Assembly (NCBI GenBank): GCA_012295275.1 | Contig: CM022667.1 | Span: forward strand, 21,576,167-21,640,166 | Length of the DNA stretch: 64,000 nt | Source of the DNA: Chrysomallon squamiferum | Lineage: Eukaryota > Mollusca > Gastropoda > Neomphalida > Peltospiridae | Direction: 5' to 3' | Shown here: positions 49,214-62,607 of the stretch, piece after piece | How the letters are laid out: the number at the start of each line of letters is the position of its first letter | Numbering within the stretch: position 1 is the first letter of the stretch | Translations under genes and position numbers: made by a program | The notes under the pieces: generated by a model | What the model saw: the letters and a program-made list of their open reading frames with translations, nothing else | The model's database searches: none | Told to the model about the DNA's origin: nothing

Positions 49214-49362
49214 CTAAGAAACACTGGGGTTTAACAAACTCAAAATTCGCAAGGATATCTGCAGAGGTGAAGTTCGAACACTGGAGCGATGGGTATGTAA
49301 GTAGCGGCACGCTTTTTGAACGGGATCTCTTTGATCAGTAACCTTGGAAGTCTTTGTGCGCC
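49214..49362 (-). other. candidate terminal exon of an unknown minus-strand transcript
   Basis: On the minus strand a pyrimidine-rich acceptor (TTTTCCTTTGTATTGTGCAG) is followed by less AT-rich DNA open in two frames (DGAQRLPRLLIKEIPFKKR... and RRTKTSKVTDQRDPVQKACR...). Neither frame resembles a known family. It could be a 3' exon of a non-coding or rapidly evolving transcript. Confidence 0.25.
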
Positions 49363-49963
49363 GTCTGCACAATACAAAGGAAAACGCAGACAATGGTAAA
49401 TGTTTTGTATTTGTAACATACATACTGAATGATTTAAGATACATATTGAATGATTTAAACCTATTATTTTTATGATGTAATTCTGTGGTACGTACTTACG
49501 TTTATAATACACGTTCATGTATTTTAATAATTAAAAAGAGTATTTAGAAAGATCAAGTAACCGACTGGTCTGAATTAGTTTTGTTTTATTTGTCAACGCT
49601 TTTTGCTTTGATAATGTATCGTCGAACTGTATGATTTAACTATATAACTATATTATATATTACCCTTTAGGGTTAATTTGTGTAAACTGCATGTGTATAT
49701 ATAAAACAGTTATCCACACTGAATTCATGTCTGTGCTATTGGTCTCTAGTGGATACAGAATAATCATTTAGTAGTTTAAGCTGTCTCAGATAGTTAACAC
49801 TTTGTCACGTGACGCTATTATATAGTCTGCTACCCTTTAGACGGAATGAGCCAAAATATAGGTAGTAATACGACTCAGACTAGTCACCGTGACAACACTA
49901 ACCCTTGTTAGAAGAGATTTAAGCAGTATTAAACGTTTCGTTCTTTTTCTGCTGCTCGTTCAG

Positions 49964-50203
49964 ATAATAAAAAGTCATATGTTCAATGATGAATTACCAA
50001 ACTGTCCAAATAGGTTGAACTTGCACGGTTTGGTGCCTGGGTGTTTGGCGATTGCAGTATGCGGGCTCTCCTGCTTCGACAAACACAATACTCCCAGAAT
50101 TCACTGCGATGCCGTCTTTAAAAATATCGTAAAATGTTGTCATACATCATACAGCAATACCATTTTGAAGAAAATAAGTCAGAAAGCTTTAGCTGTGGAA
50201 TAA
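49964..50203 (+). other. candidate Cys-rich coding exon, unknown product
   Basis: A strong acceptor (TTCTTTTTCTGCTGCTCGTTCAG, ending 49963) opens a frame to a TAA at 50201-50203, with an internal ATG at 49979. The 75 or so residues contain seven Cys: C-x13-C-x5-C-x3-C-x11-C-x9-CC. The block HGLVPGCLAIAVCGLSC is followed by KCCHTSY. Small secreted Cys-rich peptides can look like this, but I cannot place it in a family. The hydrophobic run seen if translation is extended upstream is only the pyrimidine tract. Confidence 0.3.
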
Positions 50204-50367
50204 TAATAATAATAAATGCTATCCGTGTATTTGATCTAATGAACATATCCACTGAAAAACAATCAACTCTGAAATAGGTGGTCCCTCTTCTCGGGGGCGG
50301 TTAAGACAGGAAACGCTTTATTTCAATGTATCCTGATGAGTAATCCGCAAGGGTTATTCGATTGTAC

Positions 50368-50402
50368 CCGGACGAATAGATATGCACAGGTTATTCATCC
50401 GG
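50368..50402. other. short imperfect hairpin
   Basis: CCGGACGAATA and TTATTCATCCGG can pair across a 12-base loop. It lies in a CpG-richer patch (50280-50420) of unknown nature. Confidence 0.4.
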
Positions 50403-51344
50403 ATAAAGTTGTATAGTCTCGAATTAACTACGGTTTCTAGCAATTCGTAAAAATTTCATTTTATTTTACTTGTATTTGAAACCATCTAATTAGAAAATAT
50501 TTCTGTTTCTATATCGGTTTTCTTTATATAATAAAGTTAAATTCTGCCATTTATGAGTACCTCCGAGTTAATCGTTTTTAATTTCGCTCAGTCATTTTAC
50601 AAATATTTAAGAAATATCTTGTATATCATACCTGACCTCAAATACCTTTGATTATTTTTTGAATTACTATACTAATGCTACATAATAAATTATATAGTAA
50701 TAAAATTTTAAAATAATATTAACAACAACAATAATAATAATAATGATGAAATAAATTAATAAACGATAACAACAATAAGAATAATAATATAAACAAATGA
50801 ATGAATGAAACCTTACTGTAGATTCACCGAGCTGTCATGGACAGGCAGACTATCAGTATTCCTGACATTCATTAATTCACACCATTGTTTTTGATGTAAC
50901 TGATATTATGACTGTTACAATAATTATGTTTTCCCATATTTAACAGTAATATACTCGACATAAACTTAAAACGTTATGACAGAAATTTATTATTTTTCAT
51001 AATAGTGAAAAAGAAAGTAATAATAATTTTCAAAAAGAAAAAGATAAACATTTGGAAATATTCTTCTGCTTCTTCTTTCTTCTTATACTGTTGTTGTTGT
51101 AGTTATTATTCAGATTCTTGCCTGAGTCAGTAACCATGACTATGAAATATGTGATCACGCTGAGATTATAAACTGCTAATCTGGCGGAAGACCAGGAATT
51201 GCGTGCACGAAGTGAAAAGTGGAAACTAATCGGAGTCTGCAGTCCACCAGTGATTTATGTAAGTAGAAACTCGGTGTAGGAATTTACGAATGTTCTCTAC
51301 AGTGTATGTGTAAGTATTATAGTTACAGATATTGATGTATTGAT

Positions 51345-51370
51345 AAAAAAAAAAAAAAAAAAAAAAAAAA
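51345..51370. repeat. poly-A tract
   Basis: Run of 26 A. No retroelement body was recognised on its 5' side. Confidence 0.85.
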
Positions 51371-53979
51371 CAGTCTCGAGAATTGTTCTATAGGGAAATA
51401 ATTTTATAGGTAATATTACATAAATATGTGTATCAATGCATGAACTAACGAAAAAGTCTGTTTAGAAATGATATATCGATAAATGCAGATCCGAATACTG
51501 TGAACAAAGCTCTTTATTTTTAGAACATTTTGAAACTGAAAGAGTTATGACTTATGTTAGGTTAAGCTTTTGCCGCTGTGACAAGCAAGGCAAAAAAACG
51601 TATCTGAAGGGCACTACTTGCGCAGTCAGATTGCTTCGCAGTTGATAATTTCAGATTAGTTAAGCTATAAATTCTTTTGTTCAATGAGTTTAAATTACTG
51701 ACTGTAAGGCTATATTATTAAACTGGGTCTGGAATTTTCACTGATTTAGAGTTATTTTAAATGAATTACTATCAGTTTCCGAAAAAAAAAAAAAATAATA
51801 ATAATAATAATAATATATATATATATATGTCTGAATTTTATCATCGCATCGTTCTAAACCAATGGAGTAAAAACAGACGATAATTTGAAATTTATCACAC
51901 AAATACAAATATATACAGACTATTTCAATGAATACATAACTGAAAAAAAACAAAGTTTGGTAAAATATATATGCAGTGATTCAGTATTAAAACGTATTTG
52001 TTATAGTTAATGCTGCACACCTTACTTCATCCGTACATTCATCATCGACCACTCAACTTCAAGTTGCCGTTGGGCATCGTGTTAACTATGTTACTGTCAG
52101 GCTGGCGTTAGCGCCTTGTTTCATATATCACACTGAGCTGACACATACTGGGAAAGATGCAGGCACGTTCACAGATACGTACATATTAATATTAATATAG
52201 GCTATGCGAAAATGTGCTTGTCCGCGTACATGTTTTTATGCTTTTGGTTCATGAATGCGTTCCGAATGCCAATGCCGTTTATAATGATATTGTAAGAGCT
52301 GCTATAAATCTAGGCAAAGATTAGTTTATTTGTTTTCTCTGTTTCTCTCACTTTCTTATAAAGTTTATATGATACAGCGAAAATCTTTTCAGATCACATT
52401 TGTGGCAGGTATTTTGCTATCTGAGATGTATGAAATAAAACGTTAAAAAACCTTCTAAAGAAATGATTTGTTTTAGAACCGTTATCAACCAGTTTTCATA
52501 TGTTAAATGACTTTAATAGATCAAATTTCATTCTATTTATTTAAACATCAGCATTATGGAACATTATTAATAGGAATATTCTGACAGACAGTCATATTTA
52601 TATATTCACATGATCAAAATAAATATTTATCGATTAATAACTGAATTGAACGACACTCATTTTGTCATTTTCCGCTTTCTGAATTATTTTATTTCCATTA
52701 AAAAATGTTTAAAATGTAACAAAGAAAAGAACAAGAAAAAATAAAATTAATAATTAGTGCATCATATCAACCCTTACAGGAACTGATGACAATGAATGCT
52801 TGACCATCAACACGTCGCCTGACTTTTCAAGGTAATTTCTCGAAATACAGTATCCATCATTAGTTGTCATTAGTTGTTGTAAAGAATTGATTACATTATT
52901 ATTAATCATCCATAATAGATTATACAGTCTCCACAAACACATTCTTCAAAAACTAAACAAAAGGTAGCAGAAAGCGTTGACATCGCTTGAGTACTTTTAC
53001 GATGTAGTCAGATGAGCAGAACAGTCGTATAGTGAAGATAATTGTTCCATATGTTTGTTTATCCAGTGATTTAGAAGTCAGTTCAAAATGTGTTCACACT
53101 AACGTCTCTTGTTAACGAGTCTTACTAAGATATATAAGATTTTTACTGAAAGGCTAGTTCAGGTGTCAGTGGTTGCAGCATCCAAAATCTTTTAACATAT
53201 CTCCTTTTCTTTTAAAAGAAGAAAAAAAGTATTATTTCTGCTGTCATTCAGTGCGAAGAGATTATAAGAGTATGTTTTTTTTTACCCGTAAAATGAGCAT
53301 ATCTAAACAAAATCTTAATAGTTTTGTCGCGACCACCTTGCCCATATGAAATATGAGCTACATAAAAATATCGTATGTGTCATCAGTGTTGACAAAGTAT
53401 ACTCGTTGTTCATGGTGGAGTATTTTGTAACGGCGTGTAATGTCTTAACTACACTCTATAGTTTCCTTTTAATTCGGACATCTACTATGGGAAATTTTCT
53501 TTTTTCTTCATCAGCACTGACTTGGCACCAATGGCCTTCTTTGTAGGAATTAATTTCTAAAATAAACAACTATCATCTCTGCTCAGCAGTGATTTACGCA
53601 AAGAAAACCACACTTCACTCTGGCGTCTGTAGCTAAACTACTCACCGCATTAACAGATTAACATCAAAAGTTAACATCGCACAACTTCATTGCTATTTAT
53701 CTTATTACTGACACAGCTAATAACTGATTGGTGGAGAAAGTAAAAATGTAAATAATATTTTAAAATATAGGCTACATTTTCATTAACTATTAAACAAACT
53801 ATCGTTGTATGCTGCAGCCACTTTGACAGGTAGAATATATAAAATTATCATATTCAAAGCGTTGTTACATCTATCACTCGAGTTTTGTTGACATTTACTT
53901 TAAAAAAACTTTGCTAAGTAAAGCGCATTCTCTGCCTTATAATTACGTTAATATAGGTTAATGCAACACTTCAAGACAA

Positions 53980-54075
53980 ATAACAATAATAACAATAATA
54001 ATAATAATAATAATAACAATAACAATAACAATAACAACAACAACAACAGCAGCAGCAATAATAATAACAATAATA
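53980..54075. repeat. AAT/AAC trinucleotide repeat
   Basis: Compound array of AAT, AACAAT and AAC/AGC units in spacer DNA. Confidence 0.85.
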
Positions 54076-54537
54076 AATGCCATCATTCTGAAAATTACTT
54101 TTTTCTTTTCCGAAATATCTGAGTGAAAGATCAAATAAATTATAAAATAAATAAATAAGAGAAAAAAAAAGAAAAGAAAAAAAAAGAAATAACCTGTAAA
54201 ACCATATTTATACAAATAATTTTTAAATTCCTATCAACAAGTGTGTATATACAATTTACAACATAACGTGATCTTTGATACGTCAGGAATAGCGCAATAA
54301 CAAGAGGCGACCAATCTTCCGAAGAACACTTCTGTTATTGTTTTCCTTGACATGAACAAGAAACACTTGAGATATTTTAATTAGATTCAAATACCCGTCT
54401 CACCCTTATCGTGTTTGTTTTCATAGAGATATCAACGACTTCAGTGATTAGTTTTTATCAACCCATAAAAGCAAAGTTAATACAATGTGAGTGATAACTC
54501 TTGCAGAGCCCCGTGTTATCTCTGACCCTGTCCCAAC

Positions 54538-56531
54538 ATGGATGTACCTCAGTGTGAAGGTAGGTTTTAATCTTCTCACAAATCATATTATCCTAATGTT
54601 CGACAGGTTCTTTAAAAAATAATGAATATTTAAACGTATATATTTTACTATAACTGATTGTTCTCATTAATCTAAAATGTACATTAATGATTAGTAAGAC
54701 AGTCGTTTTCTTAAACATCTTTCTGAAGACAGATTTTACTGATGAATAAAAACTAATTTGATGTAAAACCTCTTATATTTGTTATTAATTATTATTACTA
54801 AAATTATTTTTAAGGTTTTTTTTTATGACTTTTAATTATAATTACTATTTCTGTGGTTTGTCGTTTTTGATTTTATTTTATTTTATACGTTTATAGTTTG
54901 TGTGATAAATGTGCGCAGACTGATATAAGGATGAATACTGAAAAATCACTGAAGATGTTTGTTTGCTTGTTTGTTTGTTTTTCTATTTTCCACAAGAACT
55001 TTTTCAGCCAAACGTGACAGAGACAGTATTCCTAAAAGATCGCTGGGATCCGGTATGCGGGGCAGTGTGCCTGCTGTTTCATCGGACGTTGCTATGGAAA
55101 CTAATATTTCTATGGGGAAGAACGTGGGGCTAGCCAGTGGCACATCATTAATAGTGGGAACTATCATAGGTTAGACAGGCGCTATAAAGCTTTTATATAA
55201 ATAAATAACAGATATATTCAAAAATACATTTTAGTATAGTATTAGTAGTAGTAGTAATAATAATAATAATAATAATAATAATGTTGTTATTATTATTATT
55301 ACATTTTTAAAACTATCTGTTTTCTGTTTCATTCAATTTTATATGAAAACTGTACTTATACTATGGTATTGTAATCTTTCCTATTTTTGTAAACAAAATT
55401 TAAAACGTTTGTGATTTATTACTGTCCATTTGCTGATAAAATGGCATTAAACTCTTTCATGCTCTTCTTTGTTTCGCATTATTTCAAAAAGTCTCCTAAA
55501 GTCAGCTTCAAATCTTGATTATAAACATAAAATAGTTATAATTATATTTGTTTGTTCCTTTAACTGTAATAATATTACTTGTTTGTTCCTTTTAATTGTA
55601 ATATTACTATTGTGTGTTATACTTGTGATTGTTACTATTGTGTGTAATACTTGAAATATTACTATTGTGTGTTATACTTGTACTATTACTATTGTGTTAT
55701 ACTTGTAATATTACTATTGTGTTATACTTGTATTATTACTATTGTGCATTGTACTTGTAATATTGCTATTGTGTGTTGTACTTGTAATATTACTATTGTG
55801 TGTTATGCTTGTATTATTAGTTTTGTGCATTGTACTTGTAATATTAGTAATGTGTGTTATACTTGTAATATTACTATTGTCTGTTATACTTGTTATATTA
55901 CTATTGTGCGTTATACTTGTATTATTACTATTGTCTGTTATTCATGTATTATTTCTATAGGGTTATTCTTGTAATATTACTTTAAAAAATTATACTTATT
56001 ATATCGTATTATACTTGTAATATTACTATTGTGTGTTATACTTGTAATATTACTTTAAAAGATTATACTTATTATATCGTATTATACTTGTAATATTACT
56101 ATTGTGTGTTATACTTATATTACTATTGTATGTTAAACTTGTAATATTACTATTATGCGTTAAATTTGTAATATTACTATTATGCGTTAAACTTGTAATA
56201 TTACTATTATGCGTTAAACTTGTAATATTACTATTGTGTGTTAAACTTTTACTATTACTATTCTGGGTTTTAGTTGAAATGCATCTGTTAACGTTGTTAG
56301 CAATACTACTTCGTTTTACAATTTTTAAATACAGTCATTAATATTCACATATTACTTTTATTTTCTAGGGTCAGGTATATTTATCTCTCCAAAAGGAGTT
56401 CTGCAAAACACTGGATCAGTTGGTCTTTGTCTGCTGGTGTGGGCCGGTTCAGGAATTATAGCACTTCTAGGTAAAACTCATCACGTTCTGCTTTCTAGCC
56501 TTCTAATCTTAGTATCTGCCTTGATCGTTAG

Positions 56532-56567
<36 letters not shown>

Positions 56568-59063
56568 ATAATAATAATAATAATAATAATATAACACAAT
56601 ACAATGCTATTTTACATTCCACAAACAGTATATAGACGCACATTCACCAAACAATACTCTCATATGTACAAACAAACATAAAACATACGTACATAAAATA
56701 TACATACATAAAACATACGTACATACATACATACATTATGGCTGCCGGAAATGCGGCTTCGGCTGCAACGCTAAAAAATTGTTTGTTTTTGGAAATGATA
56801 CTAAACACCCCTTAATGTTTTACAATAATTTGTCATTCTTTTTATATAAAATACAGTAACACATTTTATCACAAAACACACTAAAATGACCATAAACCAT
56901 TAAACTCGTGTTTCCAGTATCTACATTTCAAAGCAGACTCCTCTACTAAATTAGCGGCTCATTGTACTCCTCAGCATGGCTAGCTCGACTGTCACAGTTC
57001 TACATGCATCCCTGAACACCTACATACACACCTTTAAATACGTTTTTTATCCTGCTCTGAAACTGTTACTTACATTAACACAAAAGGTTAATTCTTTTTA
57101 ATAATAAAGCTAGATTTATAATTATTACTTTTTAATAACAAAGCCCCTTATGCTATAAATTCTGACAATACTTAACTTCGTTATGTTGTTAATGCTAATA
57201 TTTATTTCTAGGTGGTCTGGTGTATGCTGAGCTAGGTATGGTTGTTAAGAAGTCGGGAGGTGAATATGCTTACATAAGAGAAGCTTTCGGTAACGTGCCC
57301 GCCTTCCTGTACGCCTGGACGACAGTGATCGTGACGAGGACGTCCTCAATAGCTATAATTAGTCTGACCTTTGCGGAATACACGGCCTCTTTGTTTGAAA
57401 GGTGTGGTCAGCCTGATACACCAAAGAAACTAGTAGCTGCCATTGTCCTAGGTATTACATAACTGAATGATCCACTTATTAATACTTGCTTAGGGTGGAC
57501 AGACGTCCTTCTTATGGAAAGACTATTCTGTTTTAGTCCGTCTTGTACCATCTCAAGGACGTTAATTCATTATCATGAATATGAATTTCTTTCAGAATTT
57601 TATTTATACTGTATGAATGCTAATATCATGTATGTAACATATGTGTTTATGTAAAAAAAGAAAAGAAAAAAAGGAAATTTAAGAAAACACTAAAATAGCC
57701 CTCATGACATTATAGTGATATCTAGCAAATCAACACGTCTAACTACTTTTTGCATATTTTATAAAACTTTATATTCCAACTCATCATTAAAAATAAATGT
57801 AATAGAAGGTTTTTTTGTCTGTTTTTTCGATACCTGCTTTTTGGAAATATTGAAATAGCTGCCTTTAAAAATAAAACACAGCACTATGGCGTTAATATTA
57901 ATTAGCATAATTACGTTGCCACATTTACCTTGATATTTTTATCTTAGCATAACTAGATCCGCCGCAGTACATGTGTTTATTCGTTAATAATATGAATACA
58001 ATTCTGAACTGAATTTAACTGATTTTCCTAGTTTAACAATAGCAGATTCGGCATAATAAATTGTAACCGTTTTGAAGCAAATTTGTACTCTTGTTGATGT
58101 TGTTGTTGTTGTTATCATTATTATTATCATTTCCAGTAACTATTGCGCTAGTAAACAGCTACAGTGTAAATCTGGCGGCAAGAGTTCAAGTGTTCTTCAC
58201 CGTGGCAAAAGTTGTCGCCCTGATTGTTATTATCATCGGTGGAATTGTTAAACTGGCTCAAGGTATGGATATTTTCATTCTCCTTTTCTCTAGATGATGA
58301 TGATGACAGTAATAGTTATTATCAGTGTTGTTGTCGTTGTTACTTCTATTATTATTACTACTGCAGGCTGGGTATATGAAATAGGAACTGGATTTACAGA
58401 CACAGCCGATTCTCCTACAGCGATAGCTCTTTCCTTTTACAGCGCCCTCTGGGCCTACGACGGTTGGTAGGTACACGTGCTTCCGTTGTGTGTGTATGTA
58501 TGGATTTGTCTGTATGTGCGTGTATGTGTATGTATGTTGTGGGTATGTTCCAGTGTGTATGTGTGTTTGTGAGTATGCGTTTGTATGTATGTGTGTATAT
58601 GTTGGTGTGTATGTGTATGTATGTCTTTGTATTTATTTGTAAGTATGTGTATTTGTGTATGTGTTAGTGTGAGTGTCTTTACGTGAGGTTTTGTGCGTTT
58701 ATGTATTTCTGAGTGTGTATGTTTGAGCGTATGTGTGTTTAGTTGTGTATGTGTTTGCGTGCGTGAGTAAGAGTTTTGGGGTTATGTTAGATGTAGCAAG
58801 GATTTCATCTGTTCTCTTTTACCACTGACAGATTCTTGCATGTGTAAAAGTTGGTAAAATTTTATATTTATATATTTTACAGGAACAATCTGAACTATGT
58901 TACAGAAGAATTACAAAATCCTAGAAGGTAAATATGTTATAAATTATTTAATGACTGAATTAATTCCTTAGCAACTTGTTGCGTGAATCATTCCACACTG
59001 TGTTATGTTGAAAATTTAAACATAATAATACTACTAGTGTACATATGCGATAAAAAAAATTAA

Positions 59064-59094
<31 letters not shown>

Positions 59095-59541
59095 TAAAAG
59101 TCCACAAATAATAATAATTCTGCATCACTGAAAAGAGCATACAAAAACTTATGGCACATGTATGTTCCGAAAATTACTATAATTTTGGCTTACTGTTTTA
59201 AGTTTTATTGAATAAATAGTTAATTAAATTCTCATAATCTCCCTTAAAAAGCAAGACAACTCTTGGAAATTTCTGTTCATAAAGTTCATTGCATCAAATT
59301 AAAATTCTACCTTAGCTAAAGTTAGAGCTACTTACTATAAATATAAACTGATGTAGAATGAAATGAATAATCTAAGAGGAGGCGATAATTATTTGTGACC
59401 GTATTAAATACTTTCTAGGATACCAAAAGAAAGAGTACAAAAGCGAACCTATTGAGAAATATGTACATTAAGCCAATAACACGTTTTACACCGGAAAGTT
59501 TTAAAACGACCGAACTACAAGACAAGTATAACAACAACAAT

Positions 59542-59574
<33 letters not shown>

Positions 59575-60120
59575 AATAATAAATAAATCTAAAATAAAAA
59601 GAAAGAAATATTGTTTCAGTAACTATTATTTCTTATGAAGATACAGTATCACCTAATAATAATAATAATAATAATAATAGCAACAACAACAAAATAACTT
59701 ATTGTAAAATTTTCATATTTAAAACAAACAAAAATACGTAAGTAGGCTAAATTTTGTTTATTTGTTTTGCTATTTTAAAAACATGAAACTACTAAATTTT
59801 CATTGTCATAATTTAGTTTAACTATTCCACATTATCAATTATAATTTGGAAATACTGAAAAAAAATCTATTTCTCATGCATTAACTTTATATTTCTTATA
59901 TCTATATCTATATATATTGAATTTCTTATATATACATTTATTTATTTATTTGTTATTTTAGAAATTTGCCTCTAGCTAATATTGGCGGAGTTCTCTTAGT
60001 TATGGCTGCTTATATTTTGACAAATGTTTCCTACCTCACAGTGATGTCCAAACAAGAAATGCTGGATACCACAGCTGTTGCAGTGGTAGGTTTAAATTAT
60101 TAATTTAAATATAATTAAAA

Positions 60121-60155
<35 letters not shown>

Positions 60156-62523
60156 ATTAATTAATTAAAATACTGAGAAAAGGTAATAGACTAAAAGTTT
60201 ACTAAGCATTCAGTGTTCAAAAATAACAAACTAAATAAAGCTGGAGGGGTATGAATATCTGGGCAAAAATTAAACACAACAGAAACTATCTCTTACTTCG
60301 AGCTATCGATAATGTTAAATGCAATAAATAATATTAAGAGTAATAACACTTGTGAGAACTGTTTTACAAGTAACGTGAAAGTGAGTGTTTGCCACACGGT
60401 GTACGAGTGTTTGCCACACAGTGTACGAGTGTTTGCCACACAGTGTACGTGTGTTTGCCACACAGTGTACGTCTGTTTGCCACACAGTGTACGAGTGTTT
60501 GCCACAAAGTGTACGACTGTCGGCTCAGAGCTGATGTTTTAAACTAAATTCTTATCAAAACTGATTTTTTATTTTTTATTATTATTATTTTTTTTAAAGT
60601 CACTTTTTTTTTTTTTAAAGTGGGCTCGAATCAAAACATCATTTTTTTCTTCAGTACGCTGTTTTACTTGATATAAGCGCTTTGCACTTCAGTTACCTGA
60701 ATCACTTTACTTGCAGCTGTGGGCTGACAGAGTTATCGGCGCTGCTGCAATAATTATTCCAATCTCTGTGATGGTGTCAACGTTTGGTGCAGCCAATGGT
60801 TCAGCCTTCGCAACAAGCCGGTATAACACTTTATTTAACCATTTTGTTTATTTCTTTTTCGCTCTTTATATTTAAGTGTCCCATCTAATTATTATCTTTT
60901 TAAAAATTTCTTTAAAAAAAATTATGTTATTAATATTAATATGCCAGAGAGTTAAAAAAAAATGCAGCAATTCAGAAAACGTATATCTTCACAAATTATT
61001 TTTAATATGTCATGGAATACAGCAGTGATTTTTTTCAAACATTTAAAAAATACATGCTTCGATTGTTGCTTCTTTAATATTTATACATTTACAATTATAC
61101 TGAAATGATTTATTTTTTATTATTGAAACAAACACAGAGTATATTTACTTTTATTTTAAGAATTGCATTTGTCGCTGCCAGAGACAACAACCTGCCTCAG
61201 GTCCTGTCCTTCATACACTACAAACGACGCACACCTCTCCCGTCTATGCTTTTCACTGTGAGTACCTCGCAGAGCTTTTAAGTGTAATTATATTTCAGAG
61301 CCTTTAACTATAAATATATCGCAGAGCTTTTAACAGTAAATATATTTTAGAGCTTTTAACTTTAAACACATCTCAGAGCTTTTAAGCGCTGTTTACTGTA
61401 AGTTCACTTCAGAGCTTATCGCTGTATGATACATAGATGTGTTGAGAGGTTTTCACAGTAAAGCGGATTATCCTGAATGTTACCAGTTGTTATTATAAAT
61501 AAATAAATAAATAAATAAAAATACTTTAAAAATATTGATTGTTATGATTTTCATATTTCCGGTGTAGTCATGACAAGAAAAGACAACTGTTATTCATCTG
61601 TTTGTCTGTCTGTCTAGTTATTTATTTTAGATTTTGTTTTATTCGGTAGTTCATTTTCAAACGAAATACCTTTTGTTGTTAACCAGAAATTGTTTTATTA
61701 ACAGTTTTCATTAAATAACTATTCTTGTTCAGCTGAGCGTGAGTGTGTATCTGTGTGTGCGTATGCGTGTGCATATGTCTGTGTATGTTTATTATAATTT
61801 TATCATTAATAGAAATATATCATGTGTATTTATTAAACACTGATTTCTGGATTCATCTAAATGTTTTATTTCTTGTTTCTATAAATTTATTTTAGTGTTT
61901 CGTGGCTCTTCTGATGATCATACCAGGAAACATTGGCGGTCTCATACAGTTTTTTAGTTTTACTTCTTGGATGTTTTATGGGTTGACGTTTACTTCACTT
62001 GTTATACTTAGATACACGAAGAAGGACGTTGAAAGACCGTACAAGGTAGACATTTACACCGCTCTGTTTGCAATCCTATTCTTCTACTCTCTTTTTTCAT
62101 TTCTTTCTTTCTTTCTGTATGTCGGTGTGTATTTTTAACTGATTTTTCTTTGTTTAATTTTATTGTATTAGTTTTATTTATTTATTTATTTACTTACTTA
62201 CTTACTTACATACTTACCTTCTAATTTATTTATTTATTTATTTACTTATATTTTTATTTATATATTACGTTTCTCGATGTTGTTAACTGGCAGCCTGTTT
62301 CGTTATTGTTGTTGTTTTTGTTGTCGTCGTTATGTAGTGTCAACAAACTGTTCTGAAATACAGAATAATTAGAGAAAATAATTGAGAATTACAACCAGTC
62401 TGTGTTTTCTTTTTATTTCTTTAATAAAAATAGCTAATAATCGCTTAACCAGTTTATAAATACATAAAATTAAATATGAACTCGTTTATACCCATCAAAA
62501 TACCCAAACAAACACACACACAA

Positions 62524-62607
<84 letters not shown>

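Larger units (their letters stand above)
48661..54537. other. intergenic region with weak candidate exons only
   Basis: Spacer between the zinc-finger gene and SLC7A9. Notable items: a minus-strand candidate exon near 49214-49362, a Cys-rich plus-strand candidate exon 49964-50203, a hairpin at 50368-50402, a poly-A run at 51345-51370 and AAT/AAC trinucleotide repeats near 53980-54075. From about 50410 to 51040 and 52150 to 53970 I see nothing beyond AT-rich DNA. Confidence 0.5.

Noticed and set aside
49889-49963. Apparent signal peptide (FVLFLLLV) of a Cys-rich secreted protein
   Set aside because: The hydrophobic codons are the pyrimidine tract of a splice acceptor and no ATG precedes them.
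55651-56341. Hydrophobic, membrane-like open frames with CVILVILLL repeats
   Set aside because: Produced by the 27-bp minisatellite in an SLC7A9 intron.
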